From positions 1,550,001 to 1,614,000 of the forward strand of contig NZ_CP016033.1 in NCBI RefSeq assembly GCF_001663175.1: a stretch of DNA of 64,000 nt. The letters are read 5' to 3'. Numbering within the stretch: the first letter of the stretch is position 1; the number at the start of each line of letters is the position of its first letter. The translations under genes and the position numbers were made by a program. The notes below the pieces were generated by a model, which worked only from the letters and a program-made list of their open reading frames with translations, was not told the origin of the DNA and did not search any database. The stretch comes from Erythrobacter neustonensis (GTDB taxonomy: Bacteria; Pseudomonadota; Alphaproteobacteria; Sphingomonadales; Sphingomonadaceae). Shown here one piece after another: positions 8,848-20,097 of this stretch.

Positions 8848-10341
8848 ATGGGACAGGGCTTTACGGGAGCGGGCATGACCCAGCTGGCGGTGTTCGCCTC
8901 GCTGACGCTGGCCATCGCGCTGGCGACGTGGGCGACGCTGCGGCGCGAGGATCCGGGCGCCACCCGCAAGGACGTCTATCTGGCGGGGGGCAAACTGAAC
9001 TGGCTGTTCGTCGCGGGCGCGATCACGCTGACCAATCTGTCGACCGATCAGCTTGTGGGCATGAACGGCAACCAGATGCTGCTGCTCGCCTGGTGGGAGA
9101 TCAGCGGCTTTGTGGGCCTCCTGATCCTCGCCTTCGTGTTCGTGCCGATCTATTACCGCGCGGGCGTGACGACGGTGACCGAACTGCTCGAGCAACGCTA
9201 TGGCGGGGGCGGAATCCGGACGCTGGTGTCGGCGCTGTTCCTGTTCGGCATGGTGCTGATCTATCTTCCTGCCGGGCTCTATTCGGGGGCATTGTTCCTG
9301 AAAACCGCGGGCATCGATTTTCCGCTCATGGCTCTGGCGGGCTTTCTGGGGGTGATTGCCGCCGCCTACACGATGGCGGGCGGCCTGCGCGCGGTGGCGG
9401 TGATGGAGACCTATTCGGGGATTGGCGTGCTGGCAATCGCGGTGCTGATCGTGATCCTTGCGCTGAACGCGGTCGACTGGGACCTCGCGCGCGGGGTTCC
9501 GGCCGAACGGCTGACGATGGTGGGCGCGGCCGACAGTCCGATCCCGTTCCACACCCTGTTTACCGGCATGATCTTCATCCAGATCTATTACTGGTCGACC
9601 AACCAGCCGATCACGCAAAAGGCGATGGCGGCCCCCAACGTGAAGGAGGCGCGCAAAGGCGTGCTGGCGGCGGCGGTTGTGCGGATCCTGATCATCCCCG
9701 CTATCGTGGTGATCCCGGGCGTGGCCGCGTTCCAGCTGTTCGGCGATATCGACGATGCCGCCTATGGCCGGCTGGTGGGCGAGGTCCTGCCGCCGTGGCT
9801 GTCGGGGGTGTTTGCCGCCGCGATCGCGGCTGCCGTGATCGCGCACACCGCCGCGGTGATGAACGCTGCGGTCGGGCTTTACGCGGTCGATTTTCACGAG
9901 AAGTTCGTGGGCAAGGTGGCCAACCACTGGCGCTTGTCGGCGATCATCACCGCGCTGCTGACCGTCATCTCCATCGCGCTGGTGCCGGTGTTTGCCAGCG
10001 CGACCAGCATCATCAACCTCCTCCAGCAATTGAACGGGCTGTCGTCGATGCCGATCCTGTCGGCCTTCATCGTCGGGTTGCTGTTCAAAGGCGTCGAAAG
10101 CCGCGCGGCGATTGTCGGGGTCATCTGGGGCTTTGCGACCTATGCCCTGTTCAGCTTCGTCGCCGAGCCTGCGGGCATGATCGGGCTGCACTACATCGAC
10201 TTCATGGTGGTGACGCTGGTGACCAGCGTGATCGCGGCGCTCGCCTTCAACCGCTTTGTGCTGGGCGGGCGGGCACGGTTCGCGCCGCGCGAAGTGTTCG
10301 CCGGGCTGGCGAAGCGGTCAGCTGACGAGACGTTTGGATGA
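8848..10341 (+). CDS. Sodium:solute symporter (SSS family), probable galactose or galactoside transporter
   Basis: This 497-residue membrane protein has about 13-14 hydrophobic helices, as in the SSS (SLC5) family that couples sugar uptake to sodium. It has the family-like AGAITLTNLSTDQLVGMNG in the first helices and FIQIYYWSTNQPITQKAMAA in the middle, both resembling the SGLT/vSGLT group. The ATG at 8848 follows GAGAGAGGGGAAAGCGGGG; a second ATG at 8875 is possible. Its stop overlaps the galT start (ATGA). Its place between two galactosidases and galT-galK suggests galactose or galactosides as substrate. That part is inference. Confidence 0.87.
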   Translation: MGQGFTGAGMTQLAVFASLTLAIALATWATLRREDPGATRKDVYLAGGKLNWLFVAGAITLTNLSTDQLVGMNGNQMLLLAWWEISGFVGLLILAFVFVPIYYRAGVTTVTELLEQRYGGGGIRTLVSALFLFGMVLIYLPAGLYSGALFLKTAGIDFPLMALAGFLGVIAAAYTMAGGLRAVAVMETYSGIGVLAIAVLIVILALNAVDWDLARGVPAERLTMVGAADSPIPFHTLFTGMIFIQIYYWSTNQPITQKAMAAPNVKEARKGVLAAAVVRILIIPAIVVIPGVAAFQLFGDIDDAAYGRLVGEVLPPWLSGVFAAAIAAAVIAHTAAVMNAAVGLYAVDFHEKFVGKVANHWRLSAIITALLTVISIALVPVFASATSIINLLQQLNGLSSMPILSAFIVGLLFKGVESRAAIVGVIWGFATYALFSFVAEPAGMIGLHYIDFMVVTLVTSVIAALAFNRFVLGGRARFAPREVFAGLAKRSADETFG

Positions 10342-11384
10342 GCGCCGATACCGCCCGCCCCCACCGCCGGCACAATCCGCTCAACGGCGGGTGGGTGCAG
10401 GTCTCGCCCCAGCGCATGGGCCGGCCCTGGCAGGGCGAGGTTTCGCCCCCCGACCCGCTGCCGCCGGCCTATGATCCGGCCTGTTACCTGTGCCCCGGCA
10501 ACACCCGCATCGGCGGCGCGGTGAACCCCGAGTACACGGGCGTCCACGTGTTCGATAACGACTTTCCCGCGCTCGAGGACACGCCGGGCAGCCCGCCCGG
10601 TGACGATCCACTGCTGCGTGCCGAGCCTTCGCCCGGCGTGTGCCGCGTGATCTGCTTCTCCCCCGATCACGCCAGGTCGCTCCCCCTGTTGACCCACGAT
10701 CAACTGCGCAGCGTGGTCGACACCTGGGCGGCGCAATCCGCCGAACTTGGCGCGCGCTTCGCCAATGTGCAGGTGTTCGAGAACAAGGGCGCGATGATGG
10801 GCTGTTCCAACCCGCACCCGCACGGACAGGTCTGGGCAAGCGCGCATGTGCCGCACGAGGTCGCCACCGAGGATGCGCGCCAGCGCGACTGGCTGGCACG
10901 GCACGGCAGCGCGCTGCTGACCGATCTGGCCGAGCGCGAGGCGGCGAGCGAGCGCGTGGTCGAGATCAACGACGATTGGCTCGCGATCGTGCCTTTCTGG
11001 GCGGCGTGGCCGTTCGAGGTGCTGCTGTTGCCGCGTTTCGGGGTTGCGCGCCTGCCCGAACTTGCCGATGCGCAGCGCGCCAGCCTCGCGCAGATTTTGA
11101 AAGCGCTGACCACGCGTTACGACAACCTGTTTCAGACCAGCTTTCCCTATTCCTTCGGCTGGCATCAGGCGCCTTTCGGGATGCCGGATACGCGCCATTG
11201 GCAGCTTCACGCGCATTTCTACCCGCCGCTGCTGCGCTCGGCGAGCGTGCGCAAATTCATGGTCGGCTACGAAATGCTGGGCGAGCCGCAGCGCGACCTC
11301 ACCCCCGAACGCGCCGCGCAGATGTTGCGCAGCGTCAGCGGCGCGGTGCATTATCGGCCCCAACACGAACAGGACACGCCATGA
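10338..11384 (+). CDS. galT: UDP-glucose--hexose-1-phosphate (galactose-1-phosphate) uridylyltransferase
   Basis: This 348-residue Leloir-pathway enzyme exchanges UMP between UDP-glucose and galactose-1-phosphate. Visible features are the metal-site pair C49/C52 in ACYLCPGN, the active-site histidine triad region SNPHPHGQVWA (catalytic His about residue 162), and the C-terminal SFGWHQAPFG and WQLHAHFYPPLLRS motifs. It is translationally coupled at both ends: its ATG overlaps the stop of the symporter and its stop overlaps the ATG of galK. Confidence 0.96.
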   Translation: MSADTARPHRRHNPLNGGWVQVSPQRMGRPWQGEVSPPDPLPPAYDPACYLCPGNTRIGGAVNPEYTGVHVFDNDFPALEDTPGSPPGDDPLLRAEPSPGVCRVICFSPDHARSLPLLTHDQLRSVVDTWAAQSAELGARFANVQVFENKGAMMGCSNPHPHGQVWASAHVPHEVATEDARQRDWLARHGSALLTDLAEREAASERVVEINDDWLAIVPFWAAWPFEVLLLPRFGVARLPELADAQRASLAQILKALTTRYDNLFQTSFPYSFGWHQAPFGMPDTRHWQLHAHFYPPLLRSASVRKFMVGYEMLGEPQRDLTPERAAQMLRSVSGAVHYRPQHEQDTP

Positions 11385-12568
11385 ACCGCCGCGACAAACT
11401 GATCGCCCGCGCAGCAAGGGGCTTCCGCGCCGCATACGGCACCGATCCGGTGCGCTTTTACGCTGCGCCCGGGCGGGTGAACCTGATCGGCGAACATGTC
11501 GATTACAACGACGGCTTTGTCCTGCCCTGCGCGATCGACCGCGAAACCATCGTCGCCGCCGGCCCCGCGGCGCGCAGCAGCGGCGGGCCTCCAATGTTCG
11601 AGACGGTGGCGCTCGACATGGGCGAGGCGGCAAGCGCGCGCGACAGTTTCGATCCCGCCGCGCCGATCCGTCCGGGCCAGAACAACTGGCAGAACCACGT
11701 GCGCGGGGTGGTGCAGGCGCTGATCGATGCCGGCCACGCACCTGCGCCGATGCGGATCGCGGTCGCGGGCGATGTGCCGATCGGGGCTGGGCTGTCCTCG
11801 TCCGCGGCTTTCGGAGTGGCGACCGCGCTCGCCTGTTCGGACTGGTCGGGGCTGGGGCTTGCGCCCGAAACGCTCGCCCGCGCGGCGCAATGGGCCGAGA
11901 ACGAATTCGTCGGCTGCGCATGCGGAATCATGGACCAGATGGCCTCGGCCGCGAGCATCGCAGGCCATGCGCTGCTGCTCGATTGCCGCACGCTCGAACA
12001 CATGCCGATCCCGGTGCACCCTGCGCTCGCCATCACGATCATCGACACCGGCATCCGCCGCAATCTGACCGAAAGCGCCTTCAACCAGCGCCGCGCCGAA
12101 TGCGAAGCGGCCGCCGCGCATTTCGGGGTCGACGCGCTGCGCGATCTCGATCCGGACGGGCTGGCGGCGGGCGAGGGCGGGCTCGACCCCGTGCTCTATC
12201 GCCGCGCGCGTCACGTGGTGGGCGAAATCGCGCGGGTCGAACCGGTCGCGGTGGCGCTGGCCCGCGGCGACACCGCGCAGCTCGCCCGCGTGATGCGCGA
12301 GGCGCACCTGTCGCTGTCGCAGGATTTTGCCGTCTCGCTCCCGCCGATCGACCGGCTGGCGCAGATGGTGTCCGAACATCTGGGCGATGCGGGCGGGGTG
12401 CGTTTGACAGGGGCAGGCTTTGGCGGCTGTCTGGTCGCGGTCAGCACGCCCGATGCTGCAGGCGCGATCGATGATGCGGTCGCGCGCTACAACGTCGATG
12501 CCGATCTGCCCGCACGCGCGGAAACCTATCGCGCGGCCAGCGGCGCAGGCGCGATCGCCGCGCCCTGA
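11381..12568 (+). CDS. galK: Galactokinase
   Basis: This 395-residue GHMP-family kinase phosphorylates galactose to galactose-1-phosphate for GalT. The galactokinase signature is PGRVNLIGEHVDYNDGFVLP near residue 30. The GHMP ATP-binding loop is PIGAGLSSSAAFG, and the C-terminal GHMP motif is VRLTGAGFGGCLVAV. The ATG at 11381 overlaps the galT stop. GalE (epimerase) and GalM are not in the window, so completion of the Leloir pathway depends on genes elsewhere. Confidence 0.96.
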   Translation: MNRRDKLIARAARGFRAAYGTDPVRFYAAPGRVNLIGEHVDYNDGFVLPCAIDRETIVAAGPAARSSGGPPMFETVALDMGEAASARDSFDPAAPIRPGQNNWQNHVRGVVQALIDAGHAPAPMRIAVAGDVPIGAGLSSSAAFGVATALACSDWSGLGLAPETLARAAQWAENEFVGCACGIMDQMASAASIAGHALLLDCRTLEHMPIPVHPALAITIIDTGIRRNLTESAFNQRRAECEAAAAHFGVDALRDLDPDGLAAGEGGLDPVLYRRARHVVGEIARVEPVAVALARGDTAQLARVMREAHLSLSQDFAVSLPPIDRLAQMVSEHLGDAGGVRLTGAGFGGCLVAVSTPDAAGAIDDAVARYNVDADLPARAETYRAASGAGAIAAP

Positions 12569-12616
12569 CATGACTCGGCCACCGGCAAGCGGGGACGGCG
12601 ATCTTGGGTGATTTAC

Positions 12617-12638
12617 AGATATAAAAATATCTTTATAT
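12617..12638. promoter_or_regulatory. AT-rich inverted-repeat operator upstream of the sahR-like/metF/metH operon
   Basis: In otherwise GC-rich DNA, two interleaved inverted repeats occur: AGATAT-AAAA-ATATCT (12617-12632) and ATATAAA-6 bases-TTTATAT (12619-12638). Both are perfect in the arms. The element touches the first possible ATG of the regulator gene (12637) and lies just before the second (12649). That placement fits autoregulation by an ArsR-type dimer. Resemblance to SahR operators of methionine-cycle genes is from memory of that family. Confidence 0.65.
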
Positions 12639-13644
12639 GATCCCGGTCATGCTGATCGAGGACATCTTCAAGGCGTTGGGCGATCCCACCCGGCTGCGCA
12701 TCGCGCGGTTGCTCGGCGCGATGGAACTGGCGGTGGGCGAACTTGCGCAGGTGCTCGGCCAGAGCCAGCCGCGCGTGTCGCGCCATGTCGGTATCCTGTG
12801 CGATGCGGGGCTGGCCGAAAGGCGGCGCGAAGGCAGCTGGGTGTTCCTGCGGCAGAGCGAACAGCGCGGAGCCCTGATCGACGCGGTGCAGCAATTGCTT
12901 GGCCTTGCCGAACACGAGGAACCCGGCTTTGCCGCGCTGTGCGAGGCCGACCGCAGGAAACTCGCCGCGATCCGCGACGCGCGCGAGGCGGCGGCGGAAA
13001 CCTATTTTGCGCGCCATGCGGGCGAATGGGACGATCTGCGCGCGCTGCACAGCGCCGATGCCGAGGTCGAAACGCGCCTCGCCGATGCGCTTGGCGATGC
13101 GCCGCTGGGCCACCTGCTCGACATCGGCACGGGCACGGGCCGGATCGCCGAATTGTTCGCGCAAGCGGCCGAGCGTGTGGTGGCGCTCGACAAGAACCTT
13201 GAAATGCTGCGCGTCGCGCGCGCCAAGCTCCAGCATCTGCCCGCCAGCAGTGTCGAGCTGGTGCAGGGCGATTTTGCCGATCTGCCCTTTGCCGATGCCA
13301 GTTTCGACACCGTGATCCTGCACCAGGTGCTGCATTTTGCCGCCGATCCCGCACCTGCGCTCGCCGAAGCGGCGCGCGTGCTGCGCGGCGGCGGGCGGAT
13401 CGGAATCGTCGACTTCGCCAGCCACGATCACGAGGAATTGCGCACCCGCCACCAGCACGTGCGGCTGGGCTTTTCCGACCGGCAGATGGCCGACATGCTG
13501 AAAGCCGCAGGCTTTGCCGCGCGCCCACCGCAGGCGCTCGATGGGGGCAAGCTGGTGGTCAAGATCTGGACCGCCACCCGCCGCCCCGGCGCCGCTCCTA
13601 CCCCCGCTTCCACCAAGACCACCGCTCTGGAATCCGCGACATGA
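12637..13644 (+). CDS. ArsR-family regulator fused to a SAM-dependent methyltransferase domain (SahR-like)
   Basis: The 335-residue fusion begins with a winged-helix ArsR domain (about residues 5-85; IFKALGDPTRLRIARLL and LGQSQPRVSRHVGIL, the recognition helix). After a linker comes a class I methyltransferase domain (LLDIGTGTGRIAELF as motif I, GDFADLPFADASFDTV, and LRGGGRIGIVDF). This architecture is widespread in alphaproteobacteria next to methionine-cycle genes. It is thought to sense S-adenosylhomocysteine or SAM rather than metals, and the usual ArsR metal cysteines are absent. The gene overlaps metF by 4 bases (ATGA). The true start may be ATG 12649 (331 residues), because the first ATG sits inside the operator. 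Confidence 0.85.
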   Translation: MIPVMLIEDIFKALGDPTRLRIARLLGAMELAVGELAQVLGQSQPRVSRHVGILCDAGLAERRREGSWVFLRQSEQRGALIDAVQQLLGLAEHEEPGFAALCEADRRKLAAIRDAREAAAETYFARHAGEWDDLRALHSADAEVETRLADALGDAPLGHLLDIGTGTGRIAELFAQAAERVVALDKNLEMLRVARAKLQHLPASSVELVQGDFADLPFADASFDTVILHQVLHFAADPAPALAEAARVLRGGGRIGIVDFASHDHEELRTRHQHVRLGFSDRQMADMLKAAGFAARPPQALDGGKLVVKIWTATRRPGAAPTPASTKTTALESAT

Positions 13645-14585
13645 CCCCGACGCTCGACCAACTCAACGAATACCGCACCGCCACCGACACGCCGCTGTTT
13701 TCAGGCCTGCCGGGCGATGTCGCGGTGAGCTTCGAATTCTTCCCGCCCAAGAGCGCGAAGATGGAAGAACAGTTGTGGGACGCGGTGACGCAGCTGAAGC
13801 CGCTGGGCCCCAGCTTCGTCTCTGTCACCTATGGCGCGGGCGGATCGACGCGCGAGCGCACCCATGCCACCGTGGCGCGGATCATTGCCGAGGCTAAGCT
13901 CCCGGCGGCGGCGCACCTGACCTGCGTTGCGGCGAGCAAGGACGAGATCCGCGAGGTTGCCGAACAATATTGGGACGCGGGCGTGCGGCACATCGTCGCG
14001 CTGCGCGGCGATGCGGGCGAACCGGGCGCGCCCTTCGTGCCGCACCCGGAAGGCTATGCCAGCGCGGCTGAACTCGTCGCAGGGCTGAAAGCCATCGCGC
14101 CGTTCGAGATTTCGGTCGCCGCCTATCCCGAGACCCACCCCGATGCGGCCTCGGCGGAGGCGGATATCGACAATTTGAAGCGCAAGCTCGATGCCGGCGC
14201 GACCCGCGCGATCAGCCAGTTCTTCTTCTCGCCCGAAGCCTTCTTCGCCTTCCGCGACAAGTGCGCTGCGGCAGGGATCGATGCGCCGATCCTGCCCGGC
14301 ATCCTGCCTGTCACCAACGTGGCGCAGGCGAGAAAGTTCGCCTCTGCCTGCGGTGCGGCGATCCCGGCGTGGATGGATGGCCTCTTCGAAGGGCTCGACG
14401 AAAAGCCCGCCGCACGCCAGCTGGTCGCGGCCACAGTCGCCGCCGAACTGTGCCGCCGGCTTTACGCGGGCGGGGTGCGCGATTTCCACTTCTACACCCT
14501 CAACCGGCCCGAGCTCGCCTATGCGATCTGCCACATGCTCGGCAAACGCCCCCAAGAAACCGGAAGCGTCGGAGACAACGCATGA
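13641..14585 (+). CDS. metF: 5,10-methylenetetrahydrofolate reductase
   Basis: This 314-residue FAD-dependent enzyme makes 5-methyltetrahydrofolate for methionine synthase. The characteristic start of the barrel, VSFEFFPPKS, is present near residue 30. VSVTYGAGGSTRERT, HLTCVAASKDEI and the C-terminal DFHFYTLNRPELAYAI are also present. It overlaps the regulator gene upstream and the first methionine synthase gene downstream, each by 4 bases, so the whole set is one operon. It supplies the substrate for the MetH pair that follows. Confidence 0.96.
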   Translation: MTPTLDQLNEYRTATDTPLFSGLPGDVAVSFEFFPPKSAKMEEQLWDAVTQLKPLGPSFVSVTYGAGGSTRERTHATVARIIAEAKLPAAAHLTCVAASKDEIREVAEQYWDAGVRHIVALRGDAGEPGAPFVPHPEGYASAAELVAGLKAIAPFEISVAAYPETHPDAASAEADIDNLKRKLDAGATRAISQFFFSPEAFFAFRDKCAAAGIDAPILPGILPVTNVAQARKFASACGAAIPAWMDGLFEGLDEKPAARQLVAATVAAELCRRLYAGGVRDFHFYTLNRPELAYAICHMLGKRPQETGSVGDNA

Positions 14586-15625
14586 ACGCCCGCGCACAAC
14601 TCCAGGCCGCCGCTGCGAGCCGCGTGCTGATTTTCGACGGCGCCTTCGGGACGCAGATCCAGAACCGCAAGCTGTCCGAGGCGGATTATGCGGGCGATCT
14701 TGGCCTCAGCGCCGACCAGAAGGGCAACAACGACATTCTCGCGCTGACGCGGCCCGATGTGATCGCGGACATTACCCGCGCCTATCTCGATGCCGGCTCG
14801 GACGTGGTCTCGACCAACACCTTCTCGGCCAACCGCATCAGCCAGGCCGATTACGCCGCCGAAGGTCTGGTGCGCGAAATCAACGTCGCCAGCGGGCAGA
14901 TCGCGCGCGAACTGGCCGATGAATACGCCGCGAAGGATGGCCGCCCGCGCTTTGTCGCAGGCGCGATCGGGCCGACCAACAAGACGCTTTCGCTCAGCCC
15001 CGATGTCGAAGACCCGGGTTTCCGCGAGATCGACTTCGACGAACTGGTCGCGGTCTACAAGGAACAGGCCGAAGCATTGATCGAAGGGGGATGCGATTTC
15101 ATCCTGATCGAAACCGTGTTCGATACCCTGAACGCCAAGGCCGGGATCATGGCAGTCAAGCATCTCGAGCGCGATCTGGGCCGGGAAGTGCCGGTGATGA
15201 TCTCGATGACGCTGACCGACCTGTCGGGCCGCAACCTCTCGGGCCACACGGTCGAGGCCTTCTGGTATGCGGTGCGCCATGCGAACCCCGTCACCATCGG
15301 GCTGAATTGCAGCTTCGGCGCGGATCAGCTGCGCCCGCACGTCAAGGTGCTCTCGCAGATCGCGGACACGCTGCTGATGATCTATCCCAACGCCGGCCTG
15401 CCCAACGAGCTTGGCGAATATGACGAGATGCCCGAGACGACCGCAGGGCTGGTCAAGGACTGGGCCGATCACGGACAGGTCAATATCCTTGGCGGATGCT
15501 GCGGATCTTCGCCGGCGCACATCGCCGCGATCGCCCGCGCAGTCGCCAACAGCGAACCGCGCACGGTGCCTTCGCCCGCGCCGCAGATGCGGCTCGCCGG
15601 GCTCGAAGCGTTCATCGCCGCCTGA
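14582..15625 (+). CDS. metH: Methionine synthase, homocysteine-binding (S-methyltransferase) part of split MetH
   Basis: The 347-residue protein corresponds to the N-terminal homocysteine S-methyltransferase module of MetH. It has the [10 protein letters not shown] start, [15 protein letters not shown] with the first zinc-ligand cysteine, and [14 protein letters not shown] with the two others. It ends where the pterin domain would begin in single-chain MetH. The rest of the enzyme is encoded by the next gene. The split form is known in sphingomonads and other alphaproteobacteria. The start ATG overlaps the metF stop. Confidence 0.93.
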   Translation: MNARAQLQAAAASRVLIFDGAFGTQIQNRKLSEADYAGDLGLSADQKGNNDILALTRPDVIADITRAYLDAGSDVVSTNTFSANRISQADYAAEGLVREINVASGQIARELADEYAAKDGRPRFVAGAIGPTNKTLSLSPDVEDPGFREIDFDELVAVYKEQAEALIEGGCDFILIETVFDTLNAKAGIMAVKHLERDLGREVPVMISMTLTDLSGRNLSGHTVEAFWYAVRHANPVTIGLNCSFGADQLRPHVKVLSQIADTLLMIYPNAGLPNELGEYDEMPETTAGLVKDWADHGQVNILGGCCGSSPAHIAAIARAVANSEPRTVPSPAPQMRLAGLEAFIAA

Positions 15626-15645
15626 TCCGAAGTGAAAGTTTGCAA

Positions 15646-18276
<2,631 letters not shown>

Positions 18277-18486
18277 CCTTTGGGGCGGCACGGCCGGGGC
18301 GGGCTTTCCTACTCGCCTTCCGGCGCGCAGGATCGACGGCATGACCCTGCGCGCCGCCCATTATGTTCCGCCATCCGACCGCACACCTGCGGGCGGCGAC
18401 TTTTCGCTTTCAGGACAGTGTCTCAAGCGTCTCATGCTTCAGCTTCGGCAAGTCCAAGCTGAACGAAAGCAGGCGGCGGCGGCGAA

Positions 18487-19686
18487 TCAGGCCTCGGCCT
18501 TCACCCGTTCGCCCAGCTTCGCGATCAGCGGGGTGGCGAAGGGCTTGGTCAGCATCGTGCTGCCCACCGCCATCAGCAGCAGCGCGGTGAAGGTGGTGGG
18601 GGTTATCACCGCCTTGTCGAGCAGGATGTTGGCGAAGATGATCATGATCAGCGCCTTGGTCTGGAGCAGCCAGCCGATCAGGCTCGCCTCGGTGCGGCTC
18701 CAGCCCAGCAGCCGTCCGGCGATGTGGACGCCCAGGAGCTTACCCCCCACCGCTGCCGCCAGCAGCAGCGCAGCGACGCCGAACACGGCAAGCCCGCCGC
18801 CTTCCCACTGCGTGCGCAGGCCGGTCGAGAGGAAGAACACCGGCATGATCGTCAGCAGGACGGTGTTGCGGAACCGGTCCATCGCCTCGTGGCCGAACCA
18901 CTTCGCATCGAGCACAACGCCCGCCAGAAACGCGCCGACCATGTAATGCAGCCCCGACCAGTCGCCCGCAAAGCCGCACACCGCGAGCCAGATCAGCCCC
19001 ACCGCCCAGCGGTCGGCCTCGTTGATCCGCGCCATCAGGCGGCGGATCAGGAAGGCGGCGACCGCAAAGCCGGCAATGAAGATCGCCTGCCGCGCCAGCC
19101 GGTCGAAATCGAGCAGGATCAGCGCGAGCACACCCCAGATCGCGATGTCATCCAAGCTGGCATAGCGCAGGATCCGCTGGCCCAGCGCTTCGCGCAGGAT
19201 AGCCAGCTTCTCCATCAGCAGCACGAGGATGGGCAGGGCGGTAACCGCGCAGGCCATCCCGATGCCGAGCAGCGCCTGCCAGTATTCGCCGTTCGCGCCG
19301 CGCCAGCCGGGAAATTGCAGGATCACCGCCGCCGCCGCAGTGCCCGCGAGCAGCGGCACGCCGAGCGCGAGGCCGGCGGTCAGCCCCGTCTCGCCGCGGT
19401 GTTTCCAGGCCTGCGACAGGTCAAGTTCGATCCCGGCGATCCACACGAACAGCATCACCGCCCACCACGCGACGCCGTTCAAGGCGGTGATCACGTCTGG
19501 GCGGAAGACGAAGGCGTAATAATCGGGGAACACCGCGCCCAGCACCCCGGGGCCAAGCAGGATGCCGCCGACGATCTGCACCACCACCAGCGGCGCCCAG
19601 TGATCGGTGCGCGCCACGCGCCATACCAGCCAGGGGACGGCGAAGATGATCGTCAGCGCGATCAGGTAGACTTCGGTGAGGTTCAT
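18487..19686 (-). CDS. Cation:proton antiporter (CPA2/Kef type)
   Basis: This 399-residue protein has about 12 hydrophobic helices and the Na+/H+ exchanger fold. It has QIVGGILLGPGVLG in the second helix, YASLDDIAIWGVLALILLD with the acidic residues of the ion site, and MVGAFLAGVVLDAK. It ends without the cytoplasmic TrkA-N or TrkA-C domains present in KefB/KefC, so regulation differs from those. The frame is open to 19971, but the ATG at 19686 begins with a normal membrane segment. A longer version would run into the glycine riboswitch of the opposite strand. About 210 bases separate it from the convergent metH end; nothing clear was recognised there. Confidence 0.85.
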   Translation of the reverse strand: MNLTEVYLIALTIIFAVPWLVWRVARTDHWAPLVVVQIVGGILLGPGVLGAVFPDYYAFVFRPDVITALNGVAWWAVMLFVWIAGIELDLSQAWKHRGETGLTAGLALGVPLLAGTAAAAVILQFPGWRGANGEYWQALLGIGMACAVTALPILVLLMEKLAILREALGQRILRYASLDDIAIWGVLALILLDFDRLARQAIFIAGFAVAAFLIRRLMARINEADRWAVGLIWLAVCGFAGDWSGLHYMVGAFLAGVVLDAKWFGHEAMDRFRNTVLLTIMPVFFLSTGLRTQWEGGGLAVFGVAALLLAAAVGGKLLGVHIAGRLLGWSRTEASLIGWLLQTKALIMIIFANILLDKAVITPTTFTALLLMAVGSTMLTKPFATPLIAKLGERVKAEA

Positions 19687-19829
19687 CGCGGCCGCCTGTC
19701 TATTCAGCCGCCCTGCCTTGCGCAAACGGGTTTTCACCGGAGAAAGCTGCGCCTCGCCGATTGACGCGATGCAGCAATATGGGCAGGGCGAAATCGTCTT
19801 CCGCGCCGGGAGTGATTCTGGCGCGGGCA

Positions 19830-20036
19830 GGCGAGCGGGAGAGCCCGATGCACCCTTGATCGGGGGCAAAGGCGCCGAAGGAGCAACCGCCCCGGAAACT
19901 CTCAGGCCAACGGACCGCTCGGCTGCGTGACACTCTGGAAAGCGTCTTTTGCCGGTATGGCAAAAGGCCACCGAAGGGGAGGTTGGTCGTCTTTGCGGCC
20001 TGCCGAAGCTCTCAGGTCACCCGACAGAGGGGGCAG
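19830..20036 (+). ncRNA. Tandem glycine riboswitch (gcvT RNA)
   Basis: Two glycine aptamers lie in tandem before gcvT. In the first, the closing helix CGAGCGG (19832-19838) pairs with CCGCTCG (19915-19921). It encloses GCGCCGAAGGAGCAACCGCC and AACTCTCAGGCCAA, the conserved glycine aptamer core. In the second, CTCTG (19933-19937) pairs with CAGAG (20025-20029) around GGCCACCGAAGGGGAGG and AGCTCTCAGGTCACC. Glycine binding normally switches the glycine cleavage operon on. No strong poly-U terminator was seen between the second aptamer and the GTG start at 20098, so control of translation is plausible. Confidence 0.93.
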
Positions 20037-20097
20037 TTATTGTGGCGGCGCTTCGCGCGCTGCCGGACTGCCGTATTCTGTTCCCGGGGACACCCAC

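Noticed and set aside
6622..10191. 1189-residue minus-strand gene
   Set aside because: Only the part up to 8736 is GH36. The rest is antisense to the symporter.
6562..10341. Single 1259-residue plus-strand gene
   Set aside because: Only the part from 8848 shows protein family similarity. The upstream part is the antisense of the alpha-galactosidase gene, kept open by high GC.
18341..18946. 201-residue plus-strand gene after metH
   Set aside because: It mostly overlaps the antiporter gene in antisense and shows no protein-like pattern or ribosome-binding site.
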